A DNA stretch of 11,537 bases, taken from contig UREH01000070.1 in assembly GCA_900546835.1 (NCBI GenBank), forward strand, positions 1 to 11,537, in the 5' to 3' direction. The stretch comes from an uncultured Porphyromonadaceae bacterium (GTDB lineage Bacteria > Bacteroidota > Bacteroidia > Bacteroidales > Muribaculaceae). Position 1 is the stretch's first letter. The number at the start of each line of letters is the position of its first letter. Under the pieces are notes generated by a model. That model did not search any database. It saw only the letters and a program-made list of their open reading frames with translations, and was not told the origin of the DNA. The position numbers and the translations under genes are program-made. Positions 1 through 6,997 of the stretch are shown piece after piece.

Positions 1-3
1 AGT

Positions 4-37
4 GTCTCGTGGGCTCGGAGATGTGTATAAGAGACAG
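4..37. other. Untrimmed Nextera (Tn5) sequencing adapter
   Basis: These 34 bases match the Illumina Nextera read-2 transposase adapter, as I know it, from end to end. They finish with the 19 bp Tn5 mosaic end AGATGTGTATAAGAGACAG at 19-37. This is library-preparation sequence, not part of the organism. Genomic sequence begins at about base 38, only 12 bases before the stop codon of the GH30 gene. Bases 1-3 are likewise of uncertain origin. The window edge is therefore an assembly end, and anything downstream of the GH30 gene is missing. Confidence 0.97.
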
Positions 38-49
38 TTTATAAGCTGT

Positions 50-1633
50 TTAAATCATATCGTAAACCACTGTCGTGACGCTTTCAGGATCTAGCATGGG
101 CTGCACCCCGGCATCAATATGCAGTTCCTTAAGATTTTTTGAGGCTGATGTAGTGAATGTCCTGACTTTTGCCGTTTCCCAACCAGGGACAGATACATTA
201 AGTTTCACAGGCTTGGTCCCCATGTTGGTATATACAGCCACAAGACGTTTGCCATCCGGTGAAACATATGCCGAGCCAAAGAAATTGCGGCTTTCCCCCG
301 TTTCAAGGGCAACCCTTTTGAAGCCCGGGCGTACGAAAAGGCTAAAGTTACCCAGTGCCCACAGATTTGCGGATGCATCGTAGCCACCTTCTCCGTCAAA
401 CACGCTGTCACCTTGCGGATTCAGATAGATCATGAGCCAACGGTTCCCGCTCTGCTCATAGGGAGTGTCCATTGCAACCCAATAGCACCATGATGTGACA
501 TTGGCAACGGTGAAGTCATTGTGAATTACTTTGGTCATATGAAGCGCACGATCCATATCCGAAGCCGAGGCATGACCGGGGAATTCATCGCGTGGTATGT
601 CGTCACCGAGCATACACCATTCGCTCTGCCACACTTCAAGACCATATCGCGAAGCAGTGTCATAAACCTTTTTCCTTACACTCCTCTGCGTGTCCCATGC
701 CGTATCTGTCCAATAGCTGTGGCAGCAATAGAGCGGAGCAACATGAGACAAATCCCCGATATACGAAGCGTCTCCCTTTTCCCAGAATCTTGCGGGAGCG
801 CCACCTTGTGTCCATTTATCGCCATAGAAACATTCCCAGCTATCCCCTTCTCCAAGAAGGATCTTGGTGGAAAGTCCCTTTTCAGTGAGTGCCCGGTCAA
901 GCTCTCGCGTTAGTTTTGCGACTTCCTCCGGCTGCCATGCAGAGCCCTCCTGATCCGTGCCGTTCCAACTTACGTTAGGCTCATTTACAGGAGAGATATG
1001 TGTCACGTCATACCCTTGCTTTACAAAATGGTCGGCCACAGTTGCCATGTAATCAGCGAATGCTCCATAGTAGCGTGGCATAAGGTTGGACTTAAGTCCG
1101 CGGTCGTTACGTGCCTGACCATTATATGTATACTGCACCAACGGGCTGTTGCTGAAAAGCACGAATTTTTCGGTGCCAAGCTCTTTTGCCCGCTCCATAA
1201 AATATTGTTGTCCCTCGCATTTGGTCCAGTCATATCCATTGCCTGAAAGAAAACTCTCCGCACGGCGATGAACTGTCTTGACACCTGATTTGTCTCCGAT
1301 TTCGGCAGAACCGGCACCTAAATTGACACGCCACATCGAAAGGCCTATACCCTCAGGCTGTCCGTCTGTGATTTTCTGAGAAAAAAGGAGCGTGGCGATG
1401 CCTTCTCTCGAAGAAGTCCAGTCACGGCCTACCCAATTGCCCATCCAGCAGTCGCTGGCTCCTATACCCTGAATTGTCTGGAATGTAAGGGTGGGAGTGA
1501 TGGTCACATTCTTAGTAACAGCGGAAACCGCTGGATCCGACACCGCCGGAGCATCACCGGGATCGTATGCATAATCGCTGCACGAAGAAAACGAAATCGC
1601 GATTAACAGAAATGCCAACATATGATTGTTCAT
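50..1633 (-). CDS. GH30-type glycoside hydrolase, surface lipoprotein
   Basis: A 527 aa secreted glycoside hydrolase, complete from ATG to TAA. The N-terminus is a lipoprotein signal peptide with Cys18 in FSSC, followed by an acidic stretch, so the enzyme probably sits on the outer-membrane surface. A (beta/alpha)8 barrel spans about residues 45-435. It opens with the QGIGASDCW motif (54-63) and carries WRVNLGAG (101-108), FSNSP (160-164) and SPVNEP (214-219). E218 is the likely acid/base and E338, in WQSEW, the likely nucleophile of a retaining enzyme. A beta-sandwich of about 90 residues closes the protein, as is usual in GH30. The layout recalls the endo-beta-1,6-galactanase-like branch (Pfam Glyco_hydr_30_2), but the subfamily and substrate are inferences; beta-1,6-glucanase and xylanase activities also occur in GH30. 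It is the last visible gene of the operon, 45 bp after susD. An alternative start at Met5 would barely shorten the signal peptide. Confidence 0.88.
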   Translation of the reverse strand: MNNHMLAFLLIAISFSSCSDYAYDPGDAPAVSDPAVSAVTKNVTITPTLTFQTIQGIGASDCWMGNWVGRDWTSSREGIATLLFSQKITDGQPEGIGLSMWRVNLGAGSAEIGDKSGVKTVHRRAESFLSGNGYDWTKCEGQQYFMERAKELGTEKFVLFSNSPLVQYTYNGQARNDRGLKSNLMPRYYGAFADYMATVADHFVKQGYDVTHISPVNEPNVSWNGTDQEGSAWQPEEVAKLTRELDRALTEKGLSTKILLGEGDSWECFYGDKWTQGGAPARFWEKGDASYIGDLSHVAPLYCCHSYWTDTAWDTQRSVRKKVYDTASRYGLEVWQSEWCMLGDDIPRDEFPGHASASDMDRALHMTKVIHNDFTVANVTSWCYWVAMDTPYEQSGNRWLMIYLNPQGDSVFDGEGGYDASANLWALGNFSLFVRPGFKRVALETGESRNFFGSAYVSPDGKRLVAVYTNMGTKPVKLNVSVPGWETAKVRTFTTSASKNLKELHIDAGVQPMLDPESVTTVVYDMI

Positions 1634-1678
1634 ATTTTAAATAGCTTCTTAATTAATTTATTATCAAATACACTCGAA

Positions 1679-3310
1679 TTAGTGCCATCCGGGATTCTGC
1701 TGAATACGGCCTTCCGACATTGTCACTTCATAAAGGGGTATCGGAAACACGAGGTCTCGGTCTTCCTGGAATGTCGCACCCTTGTTCGAAGCCTCGTTCT
1801 GGTTGGCAAGTTCAATGGGATCAGCCATAGAGCCGGTGTTCCACATCACGAATGAACCGGACGGGCCCATGAGATTGCAAACCATTTTCTTTCCATTGGA
1901 ATCAGTCCATCTGCGGATATCGTAAAGGCGCTGAGCCTCTGTTGCCAGTTCAAGGCGGCGTTCGAGACGGATAGCGTCGCGAAGTTCCGTTCCGCTTGAT
2001 TCAACCTTTCCAAGACCTACCCTTTTACGCACTTCATACAAAGCTTCGCGAGCAGCTGCATCATTGCCTGTTTCATTACATGCTTCCGCATAGAGGAGCA
2101 ATATGTCAGCATAGCGCAACAAAATATAATTCAAGGGCGACATGCTCTCCTGACCGAACTTGGCAGGACGCTTTGCAAATGGCAGATAATGCTTACGGCT
2201 CAAACGTTGCGACTTATTACTTGAGGCATCGATATGATACGACCCGTCATGATTGCGGTCTCCCTGTTTGGCTACAAGCTCCGCAAGGTTTGGCTCACCG
2301 GCTATTGACTTGTCTCCGTTCTTGATGATTGTCCATCTAAGGCGTTCAGTATCGCCTGCTGCCTTGTAAGCCGCCTCGAGGTTAGCGGTAGGAACACCCC
2401 ACCCCCATCCATCAAGGTCACCGCTATTGCGGTTACCGCTGATCATGGGTATATTTCCTCCGAGAGCATATGTTTCATCATAAATATTCTGAACCTCAAA
2501 AAGCGACTCCTGATTATTTTTATAGTCAACATTCCATACCTGACCGAAATCGGGCATCAATGCATATTGATTGGATGATATAATCTCTTTAAGAGTATTG
2601 ACGGCATCGGGAAATTCTGAATTATAAACCTGTACTTTACCCAGGAAACCGAGTGCCGCACCTTTTGTTGCGCGTCCGGCATCGCTGGCGGACAGGGAAA
2701 CCCGGTTAGGAAGATCCGCCGCTGCTTCACTGAAATCACGTTCAATGAAAGCATAACACTCCTCAAGGCTTGAACGGGTTAACCCTTCAACTTCATGCGG
2801 CATCACGAAACTTGTGACGAGCGGCACTCCACCAAAATTTTTCACCAGGTCGAAATAAAAATATCCCCTGAGGAATTTTGCCTCGGCTATCAATCGCTTC
2901 TTGAGGTTTGCATCCATATCTACGTTGGGAATGCGGTCAAGAGCTATATTGCAACGGAGTATGCCTTTATACCTATATTGCCAAAAATCAGAAATACTGC
3001 CGTTCGACTGACCGACACCCTGATAATGCGCCAACGAGATGTATTCCTCCTGAGGCTGAGATGTATTACCCATCCAGTAATCGTCTGTGCACATGTCTGA
3101 CAGCACCCACATGCGCTCGATTTTCCACCATGTATATTCCGTGATGGAGCCGTAACACCCCATTATGAATGCCTCTGCTTCATCTGCGTTCTGAAAATAT
3201 GTGTCAAGGTTCTCCTGTCCCCGGACATTCTCTTCAAGGAAATCGTTGCATCCGCCAAACATCATGCCGATGACGGTCATAGCAATAATATATAGCTTCT
3301 TCATTTTCAT
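1679..3310 (-). CDS. susD: SusD/RagB-family glycan-binding lipoprotein
   Basis: A 543 aa SusD homologue, the surface lid that captures glycan and hands it to its SusC partner. The signal peptide ends in a lipobox with Cys21 (FGGC), followed by NDFLEE. Family hallmarks are present in order: the TPR-like AEAKFLRGYFYFDLVKNFGG (142-161), LRYADILLLYAEACNE (398-413), RRLELATEAQRLYDIRRW (451-468) and the C-terminal RDLVFPIPLYEV...QNPGW (518-542). A longer frame opens at a TTG (3317-3319) that overlaps the susC stop. I chose the ATG at 3308-3310 because it gives a normal signal peptide and lies 5 bp after that stop; the ATG at 3302-3304 is also possible. The tight spacing implies co-transcription and probably translational coupling with susC. 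The glycan specificity cannot be read from the sequence. The gene symbol is the family name, not a claim of orthology with starch-specific SusD. Confidence 0.95.
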   Translation of the reverse strand: MKMKKLYIIAMTVIGMMFGGCNDFLEENVRGQENLDTYFQNADEAEAFIMGCYGSITEYTWWKIERMWVLSDMCTDDYWMGNTSQPQEEYISLAHYQGVGQSNGSISDFWQYRYKGILRCNIALDRIPNVDMDANLKKRLIAEAKFLRGYFYFDLVKNFGGVPLVTSFVMPHEVEGLTRSSLEECYAFIERDFSEAAADLPNRVSLSASDAGRATKGAALGFLGKVQVYNSEFPDAVNTLKEIISSNQYALMPDFGQVWNVDYKNNQESLFEVQNIYDETYALGGNIPMISGNRNSGDLDGWGWGVPTANLEAAYKAAGDTERLRWTIIKNGDKSIAGEPNLAELVAKQGDRNHDGSYHIDASSNKSQRLSRKHYLPFAKRPAKFGQESMSPLNYILLRYADILLLYAEACNETGNDAAAREALYEVRKRVGLGKVESSGTELRDAIRLERRLELATEAQRLYDIRRWTDSNGKKMVCNLMGPSGSFVMWNTGSMADPIELANQNEASNKGATFQEDRDLVFPIPLYEVTMSEGRIQQNPGWH

Positions 3311-3315
3311 GTTAA

Positions 3316-6300
3316 TCAAAATTTAAAGTCAAGTCCGAAAAGAAATGTCCTCGGATTGGGATATGAAGCCCAGTCAATACCTGTGGATATGGCATCGCCG
3401 TCGTTTTGAGGACGTTCCGGATCCATGCCGGAATATTTAGTGATTGTGAAAAGGTTTTGCGCCGATACGTAAACCCGAAGATTCATCCCCTTCATAAGAC
3501 GCTCCGGAATTGTATATCCAAGCTGCATCATCTTGCATCGGAAATAAGAGCCGTCCTCTACATAGAAACTTGAGACTCTGTTATAGTTCTGATTGAGATC
3601 GTTCACAGAAAGGCGTGGAATGTTGTTGGAGGTTCCCTCTCCATGCCAAGCCTCGGAAAGGACACCCTTGGGAAAGTTTTCCCCGCTGGCACCGGCGTAT
3701 CTCTGACGTGTCGTATTGAAGACATCGTTACCGAATGTGCCATAGAAATTGGTCGAGAAATCAAAGCCCAGCCATCCGAGGGTCAATGACACTCCCATCA
3801 TCAGCTTGGGATATCCGCGACCTATGAATGTCTTATCGCCATCGTCAATTTTTCCGTTGTTATTCAAATCTTTGAAACGGATGTCGCCGGGAACTGCATT
3901 CGGTTGGATAAGGTTGCCATGTTCATCGGTATGGGCATATATATCGGTCCAGTTCTGAAAAAGACCGTCGGCTACGAAACCATAAAACCTGCTGATTTCA
4001 CCTCCATCTTCATTCCTTACAATCTTGTCCATATAGAAATCAGAAGAAAGAATCGGACCGTCACCGCTCAGTTTTACAGCTTTGTTCTTTACACTTGAAA
4101 GGTTCACTCCGGCTGAATAATTGAACTCACCGGCCTTGTCATGCCAGTTGACCGACAGCTCCCATCCCGTGGCCTGCATCTTGCCTATATTCATGGTTAT
4201 CGCCCCATTCCAATTGGGGTAACCTAATGCAAGAACATTCTCCTTCGCATAGAGCATATCATGAGATTTCTTCCTGAAGAAATCGAATGTCACGTCAAGA
4301 CGGCTTCGAAGGAAACTCATATCGAGACCAATATCATAATCCTCCACGGTCTCCCATTTAAGTTTATTGTTGCCCACTGACGAGATGGTTGTTCCCGGCA
4401 CCCTTGTGCCACCGATAACCACATCCTGATTGTCGAGCAACGTAAGATATGCGGAAGAATTTATATTCTGATTACCTACCCGTCCCCATCCCAGACGCAA
4501 TTTAAGGTTGTTTACCACTGTCTGGTCGCGCATGAATGGCTCGCCGGTGACGCGCCATGCTGCACTGACAGAAGGGAACGTAGCGTATTTGTTACCTTTG
4601 GCAAATTTGGAACTGCCGTCCACACGCACCGATGCCGTTACATAATATCTGCCATCGAAATTATACATTATTCGTCCAAGATATGACACAAGAGAATTAT
4701 ATGATGTGTTGCCATCCGAGTTCTGATTAAGAGTTCCGGCATGAACCTCATTAAGCAACGGAGAGTTGCCGGGGATTGCCTCGCGTGAGCCATAGACCCA
4801 ATAATCGGCGAAACGCTCCATAGTGAATCCTACCATAGCCGTGAGGTTATGAACAGACTTAAAGCTCTTGTTGTAAGTCAATGTATTAGTCCAGTTCCAG
4901 TCAACATTCTGGCTCATGCGTCGGCTCGCCTTGTTTGTGACGCTCTGTTCCTGTGAATCTATATAGAATTTCGGAGTGAAGCCATCCGAACTGCGGAAAC
5001 GTGCACTGAGACCAAACTGGCTGCGGAACACGAGACCGTCAAGCGGCGTCACCTGAATATAGGGTGTAAAAAACATACCGTATTCACGGGAATGAGCATT
5101 GCTTCGGGCCACGCTGCCTGCAGGATTATGCACCGAATTGTTATAACTCCTCTGGTAATTGTCAAGATGATTCTGGGACCACTCGCATTCGGGACGGAAC
5201 ACAGGTGTGGTGGGGTCCATAGCCAGAATCGAGCCGAACAGACCCGGAGTGTCATCCCAACTTTCAGTGCGCGGAGCCATGTCAAGGCCGGCCTTTACAT
5301 ATTTATTGAATGTATATTCCGTATTAAGACGCAGGTTCAGTTTGTCCCAGTATCCATATTCATATTGAGAGGCGTTGCGGAAATAACCGACACTGATATT
5401 ATAAAGGATTTTATCTGTGCCTCCGGCTACCGACAACTGATAATTCTGCACCATGGCAGTCTTGCGGATAAGCGTATCCCACCAATCCGTCCCGTCTGCA
5501 TCAGTATAGCCAGACATAGGGCTGTTCCACATCGGTGTTCTCCCGTCATTCGTATACCGAGCCTTATAAGCAGCTTCGTATTCAGCGGCACCGGCTATGT
5601 CCGGCTTTCTGATATTTTGAAATCCCACAGAAGCATTGAAGCTAAATTTGGCTTTCCCCTCCTTCCCCTTTTTTGTGGTGACAAGGATAACGCCGTTTGA
5701 ACCGCGAGTTCCATAGATGGCACTTGCCGAAGCATCTTTCAGTACTTCCATCGATTCAATATCACCCGTGTTGAGAAAATTGATATCTGAACCGATTGGA
5801 ATCCCGTCCACCACATATAGGGGAGAAGAACCGTTGACAGTGGTAATGCCTCGGATAATAACCTTCGGAGAAGTACCCGGGCCTCCACCGGAAGAAATCT
5901 GGACGCCATTCACCTTTCCCTGCAGCGCATCCATAGCGTTACCGGTGGTGACTTCCGTTATCCTGTCTCCTTTTACTGTGGATATTGAACTGGTCAGGTC
6001 ACTCTTTTTAACAACACCATAACCGACCACAACCACCTCATCGAGTACTGCGGTGTTTTCCTTCAGGACAACATTTATTTCCGTCCTTCCGGCAATCTTG
6101 ATTTTCAGGGTTTCATAACCGACATAAGACACTGTCAGTTCCCCTTTGGGATCAGCCTTGATTGAGTAATTCCCATCCATATCGGTTCCTGTGCCATTAG
6201 AACCTTTGGCCATAACGGTGGCACCGATCAGTGGTTCTCCGGATTCATCTGTCACAATTCCCTTTATATTGATTTGCGCCGATGCAAATAAACTCATCGC

Positions 6301-6333
6301 GCAGAAACACAATGCTAATATATATCTTGCCAT
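3316..6333 (-). CDS. susC: SusC/RagA-family TonB-dependent outer-membrane transporter
   Basis: A 1005 aa outer-membrane transporter that imports oligosaccharides using TonB energy, with the adjacent SusD as its lid. A signal peptide (MARYILALCFCAMSLFASAQ, residues 1-20) is followed by a carboxypeptidase-regulatory-like domain (about 22-92, GEPLIGATV...YVGYE). Next come the TonB-box-like DEVVVVGYG (98-106) and the plug domain (about 110-222, with LQGKVNGVQI and PLYVVDGIPIG). The rest is a beta-barrel ending in the terminal aromatic residue F1005. The N-terminal STN signalling domain of ECF-sigma-coupled transporters is absent, which fits control by the neighbouring HTCS. An EF-hand-like loop DLNNNGKIDDGD (822-833) lies in the barrel region and is common in this family. 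The length is ordinary for the family. The gene starts 55 bp after the small lipoprotein gene, and its TGA stop lies 5 bp before the susD start. The symbol denotes the family, not starch specificity. Confidence 0.97.
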   Translation of the reverse strand: MARYILALCFCAMSLFASAQINIKGIVTDESGEPLIGATVMAKGSNGTGTDMDGNYSIKADPKGELTVSYVGYETLKIKIAGRTEINVVLKENTAVLDEVVVVGYGVVKKSDLTSSISTVKGDRITEVTTGNAMDALQGKVNGVQISSGGGPGTSPKVIIRGITTVNGSSPLYVVDGIPIGSDINFLNTGDIESMEVLKDASASAIYGTRGSNGVILVTTKKGKEGKAKFSFNASVGFQNIRKPDIAGAAEYEAAYKARYTNDGRTPMWNSPMSGYTDADGTDWWDTLIRKTAMVQNYQLSVAGGTDKILYNISVGYFRNASQYEYGYWDKLNLRLNTEYTFNKYVKAGLDMAPRTESWDDTPGLFGSILAMDPTTPVFRPECEWSQNHLDNYQRSYNNSVHNPAGSVARSNAHSREYGMFFTPYIQVTPLDGLVFRSQFGLSARFRSSDGFTPKFYIDSQEQSVTNKASRRMSQNVDWNWTNTLTYNKSFKSVHNLTAMVGFTMERFADYWVYGSREAIPGNSPLLNEVHAGTLNQNSDGNTSYNSLVSYLGRIMYNFDGRYYVTASVRVDGSSKFAKGNKYATFPSVSAAWRVTGEPFMRDQTVVNNLKLRLGWGRVGNQNINSSAYLTLLDNQDVVIGGTRVPGTTISSVGNNKLKWETVEDYDIGLDMSFLRSRLDVTFDFFRKKSHDMLYAKENVLALGYPNWNGAITMNIGKMQATGWELSVNWHDKAGEFNYSAGVNLSSVKNKAVKLSGDGPILSSDFYMDKIVRNEDGGEISRFYGFVADGLFQNWTDIYAHTDEHGNLIQPNAVPGDIRFKDLNNNGKIDDGDKTFIGRGYPKLMMGVSLTLGWLGFDFSTNFYGTFGNDVFNTTRQRYAGASGENFPKGVLSEAWHGEGTSNNIPRLSVNDLNQNYNRVSSFYVEDGSYFRCKMMQLGYTIPERLMKGMNLRVYVSAQNLFTITKYSGMDPERPQNDGDAISTGIDWASYPNPRTFLFGLDFKF

Positions 6334-6388
6334 AAAATTTGTTTAGAAAATTGGATGTTTTTATTATCGTCTGTATGGCTAATCATTG

Positions 6389-6808
6389 CTAAGAGACATC
6401 TCCTGTGAGGTCTACGGTTACTTCTTGCGTAACCGTTTTCCCTGCAACGTCTGTAACCCCGACATTGATCCTGAATAAGTCGCCAGTCTCCTTGGGAGAC
6501 AGGTCTATCCTGTAATCAAGGTCATAGGAATTCAACGCTTTTCCGTAAATCTTAATAATATCGATGGTTTTGTCAAGATAAAGCGACGGACATTCAATCT
6601 TTATCATCCTGATGCCGTCGGCATCTTCGATATGTCCCTTCAGATAAATAGAACTTCCGGGGCTGCCTACAAGATGCTTTGATTCCATGGTCAGCACCGG
6701 AGGATTTCCATCGGTCACGGGCCATTCTTCAGAATCGTCCTTACATCCTGAAAAGGCAACCATCATCAAAAGCATTGCAGCTGTCATTAAAATTTGCCTT
6801 GTTTTCAT
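6389..6808 (-). CDS. Small surface lipoprotein with a predicted Ig-like fold
   Basis: A 139 aa lipoprotein and first gene of the operon. The signal peptide ends in a clear lipobox, AFSGC with Cys22. KDDSEE follows, the acidic pattern that directs Bacteroidetes lipoproteins to the cell surface. The remaining 110 or so residues look all-beta: GSSIYLKGHIEDADGIRMIKI (52-72) followed by a second half with RINVGVTDVAGKTVTQEVTVDL (113-134). This is the alternating pattern and D-x-A-G turn of Ig-like or cadherin-like domains. It resembles small uncharacterised Bacteroidetes lipoproteins of the DUF4625 sort, but I cannot confirm the family. No catalytic motif is visible. Its place ahead of susC suggests a glycan-binding or assembly role at the SusCD complex, which is inference. 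Its ATG is 55-60 bases downstream of the predicted transcription start, so it should be the first cistron translated. Confidence 0.82.
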   Translation of the reverse strand: MKTRQILMTAAMLLMMVAFSGCKDDSEEWPVTDGNPPVLTMESKHLVGSPGSSIYLKGHIEDADGIRMIKIECPSLYLDKTIDIIKIYGKALNSYDLDYRIDLSPKETGDLFRINVGVTDVAGKTVTQEVTVDLTGDVS

Positions 6809-6869
6809 GTGTTAAGTTGTTTATGAACTGCGGAATTCCTTCCACACCTTTTAGATTTAAGATTTTATG

Positions 6870-6877
6870 CAAAATTA
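6870..6877 (-). promoter_or_regulatory. Candidate -7 promoter element of the PUL operon
   Basis: On the minus strand these bases read TAATTTTG, a full match to the TAnnTTTG -7 consensus used by the Bacteroidetes primary sigma factor. Transcription would start near 6860-6866, giving a leader of about 55 nt before the lipoprotein ATG at 6808. No clear TTTG -33 element lies about 19-20 bp upstream, as would be expected of a promoter that needs an activator. The inverted repeat at 6916-6938 lies 39 bp upstream of the element. Confidence 0.55.
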
Positions 6878-6915
6878 CCTTATTTAGGACTTTACGGAAG
6901 ATGTTTTTTCGTCAT

Positions 6916-6938
6916 TATTGAACGGCAATCGTTCAATA
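6916..6938. promoter_or_regulatory. Perfect 9-5-9 inverted repeat, candidate HTCS operator
   Basis: The arms TATTGAACG (6916-6924) and CGTTCAATA (6930-6938) are perfect reverse complements separated by GCAAT. The repeat is in the divergent intergenic region, centred about 60-65 bp upstream of the predicted operon transcription start and 71 bp before the HTCS start codon. That is a usual place for an activator site. The symmetry suits a dimeric regulator, and the only regulator in the window is the adjacent HTCS with its AraC domain. That it is the HTCS site is inference. No T-run follows either arm, so a terminator is unlikely. Confidence 0.6.
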
Positions 6939-6984
6939 GCAGCCCATGACCGGGAAAATCCGACCATATTACCCTTTATTTTAT

Positions 6985-6992
6985 TAAATTTG
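6985..6992 (+). promoter_or_regulatory. Candidate -7 promoter element of the HTCS gene
   Basis: TAAATTTG matches the Bacteroidetes TAnnTTTG -7 consensus at all fixed positions. It ends only 5 bases before the ATG at 6998, so transcription from it would begin at or next to the start codon and give a nearly leaderless mRNA. No TTTG -33 element is visible at the expected distance. In an AT-rich stretch the match could be chance. Confidence 0.35.
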
Positions 6993-6997
6993 CGGAT

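Noticed and set aside
19..37. Tn5 mosaic end suggesting a natural Tn5/IS50 insertion
   Set aside because: The mosaic end is an engineered hybrid, and it is preceded by the full Nextera adapter at the very end of the window, so this is library sequence.
3317..3319. TTG start for the SusD gene
   Set aside because: It overlaps the SusC stop codon and only adds three residues before a normal Met-initiated lipoprotein signal peptide; the ATG at 3308-3310 is the simpler start.
5092..5700. 202-codon plus-strand open frame inside susC
   Set aside because: It is fully antisense to well-conserved TonB-dependent transporter sequence and has no recognisable motif; it is a shadow of susC codon usage.
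6832..6839. GGAATTCC palindrome in the leader of the operon
   Set aside because: An 8 bp palindrome is expected by chance at this scale and has no flanking symmetry or second copy.
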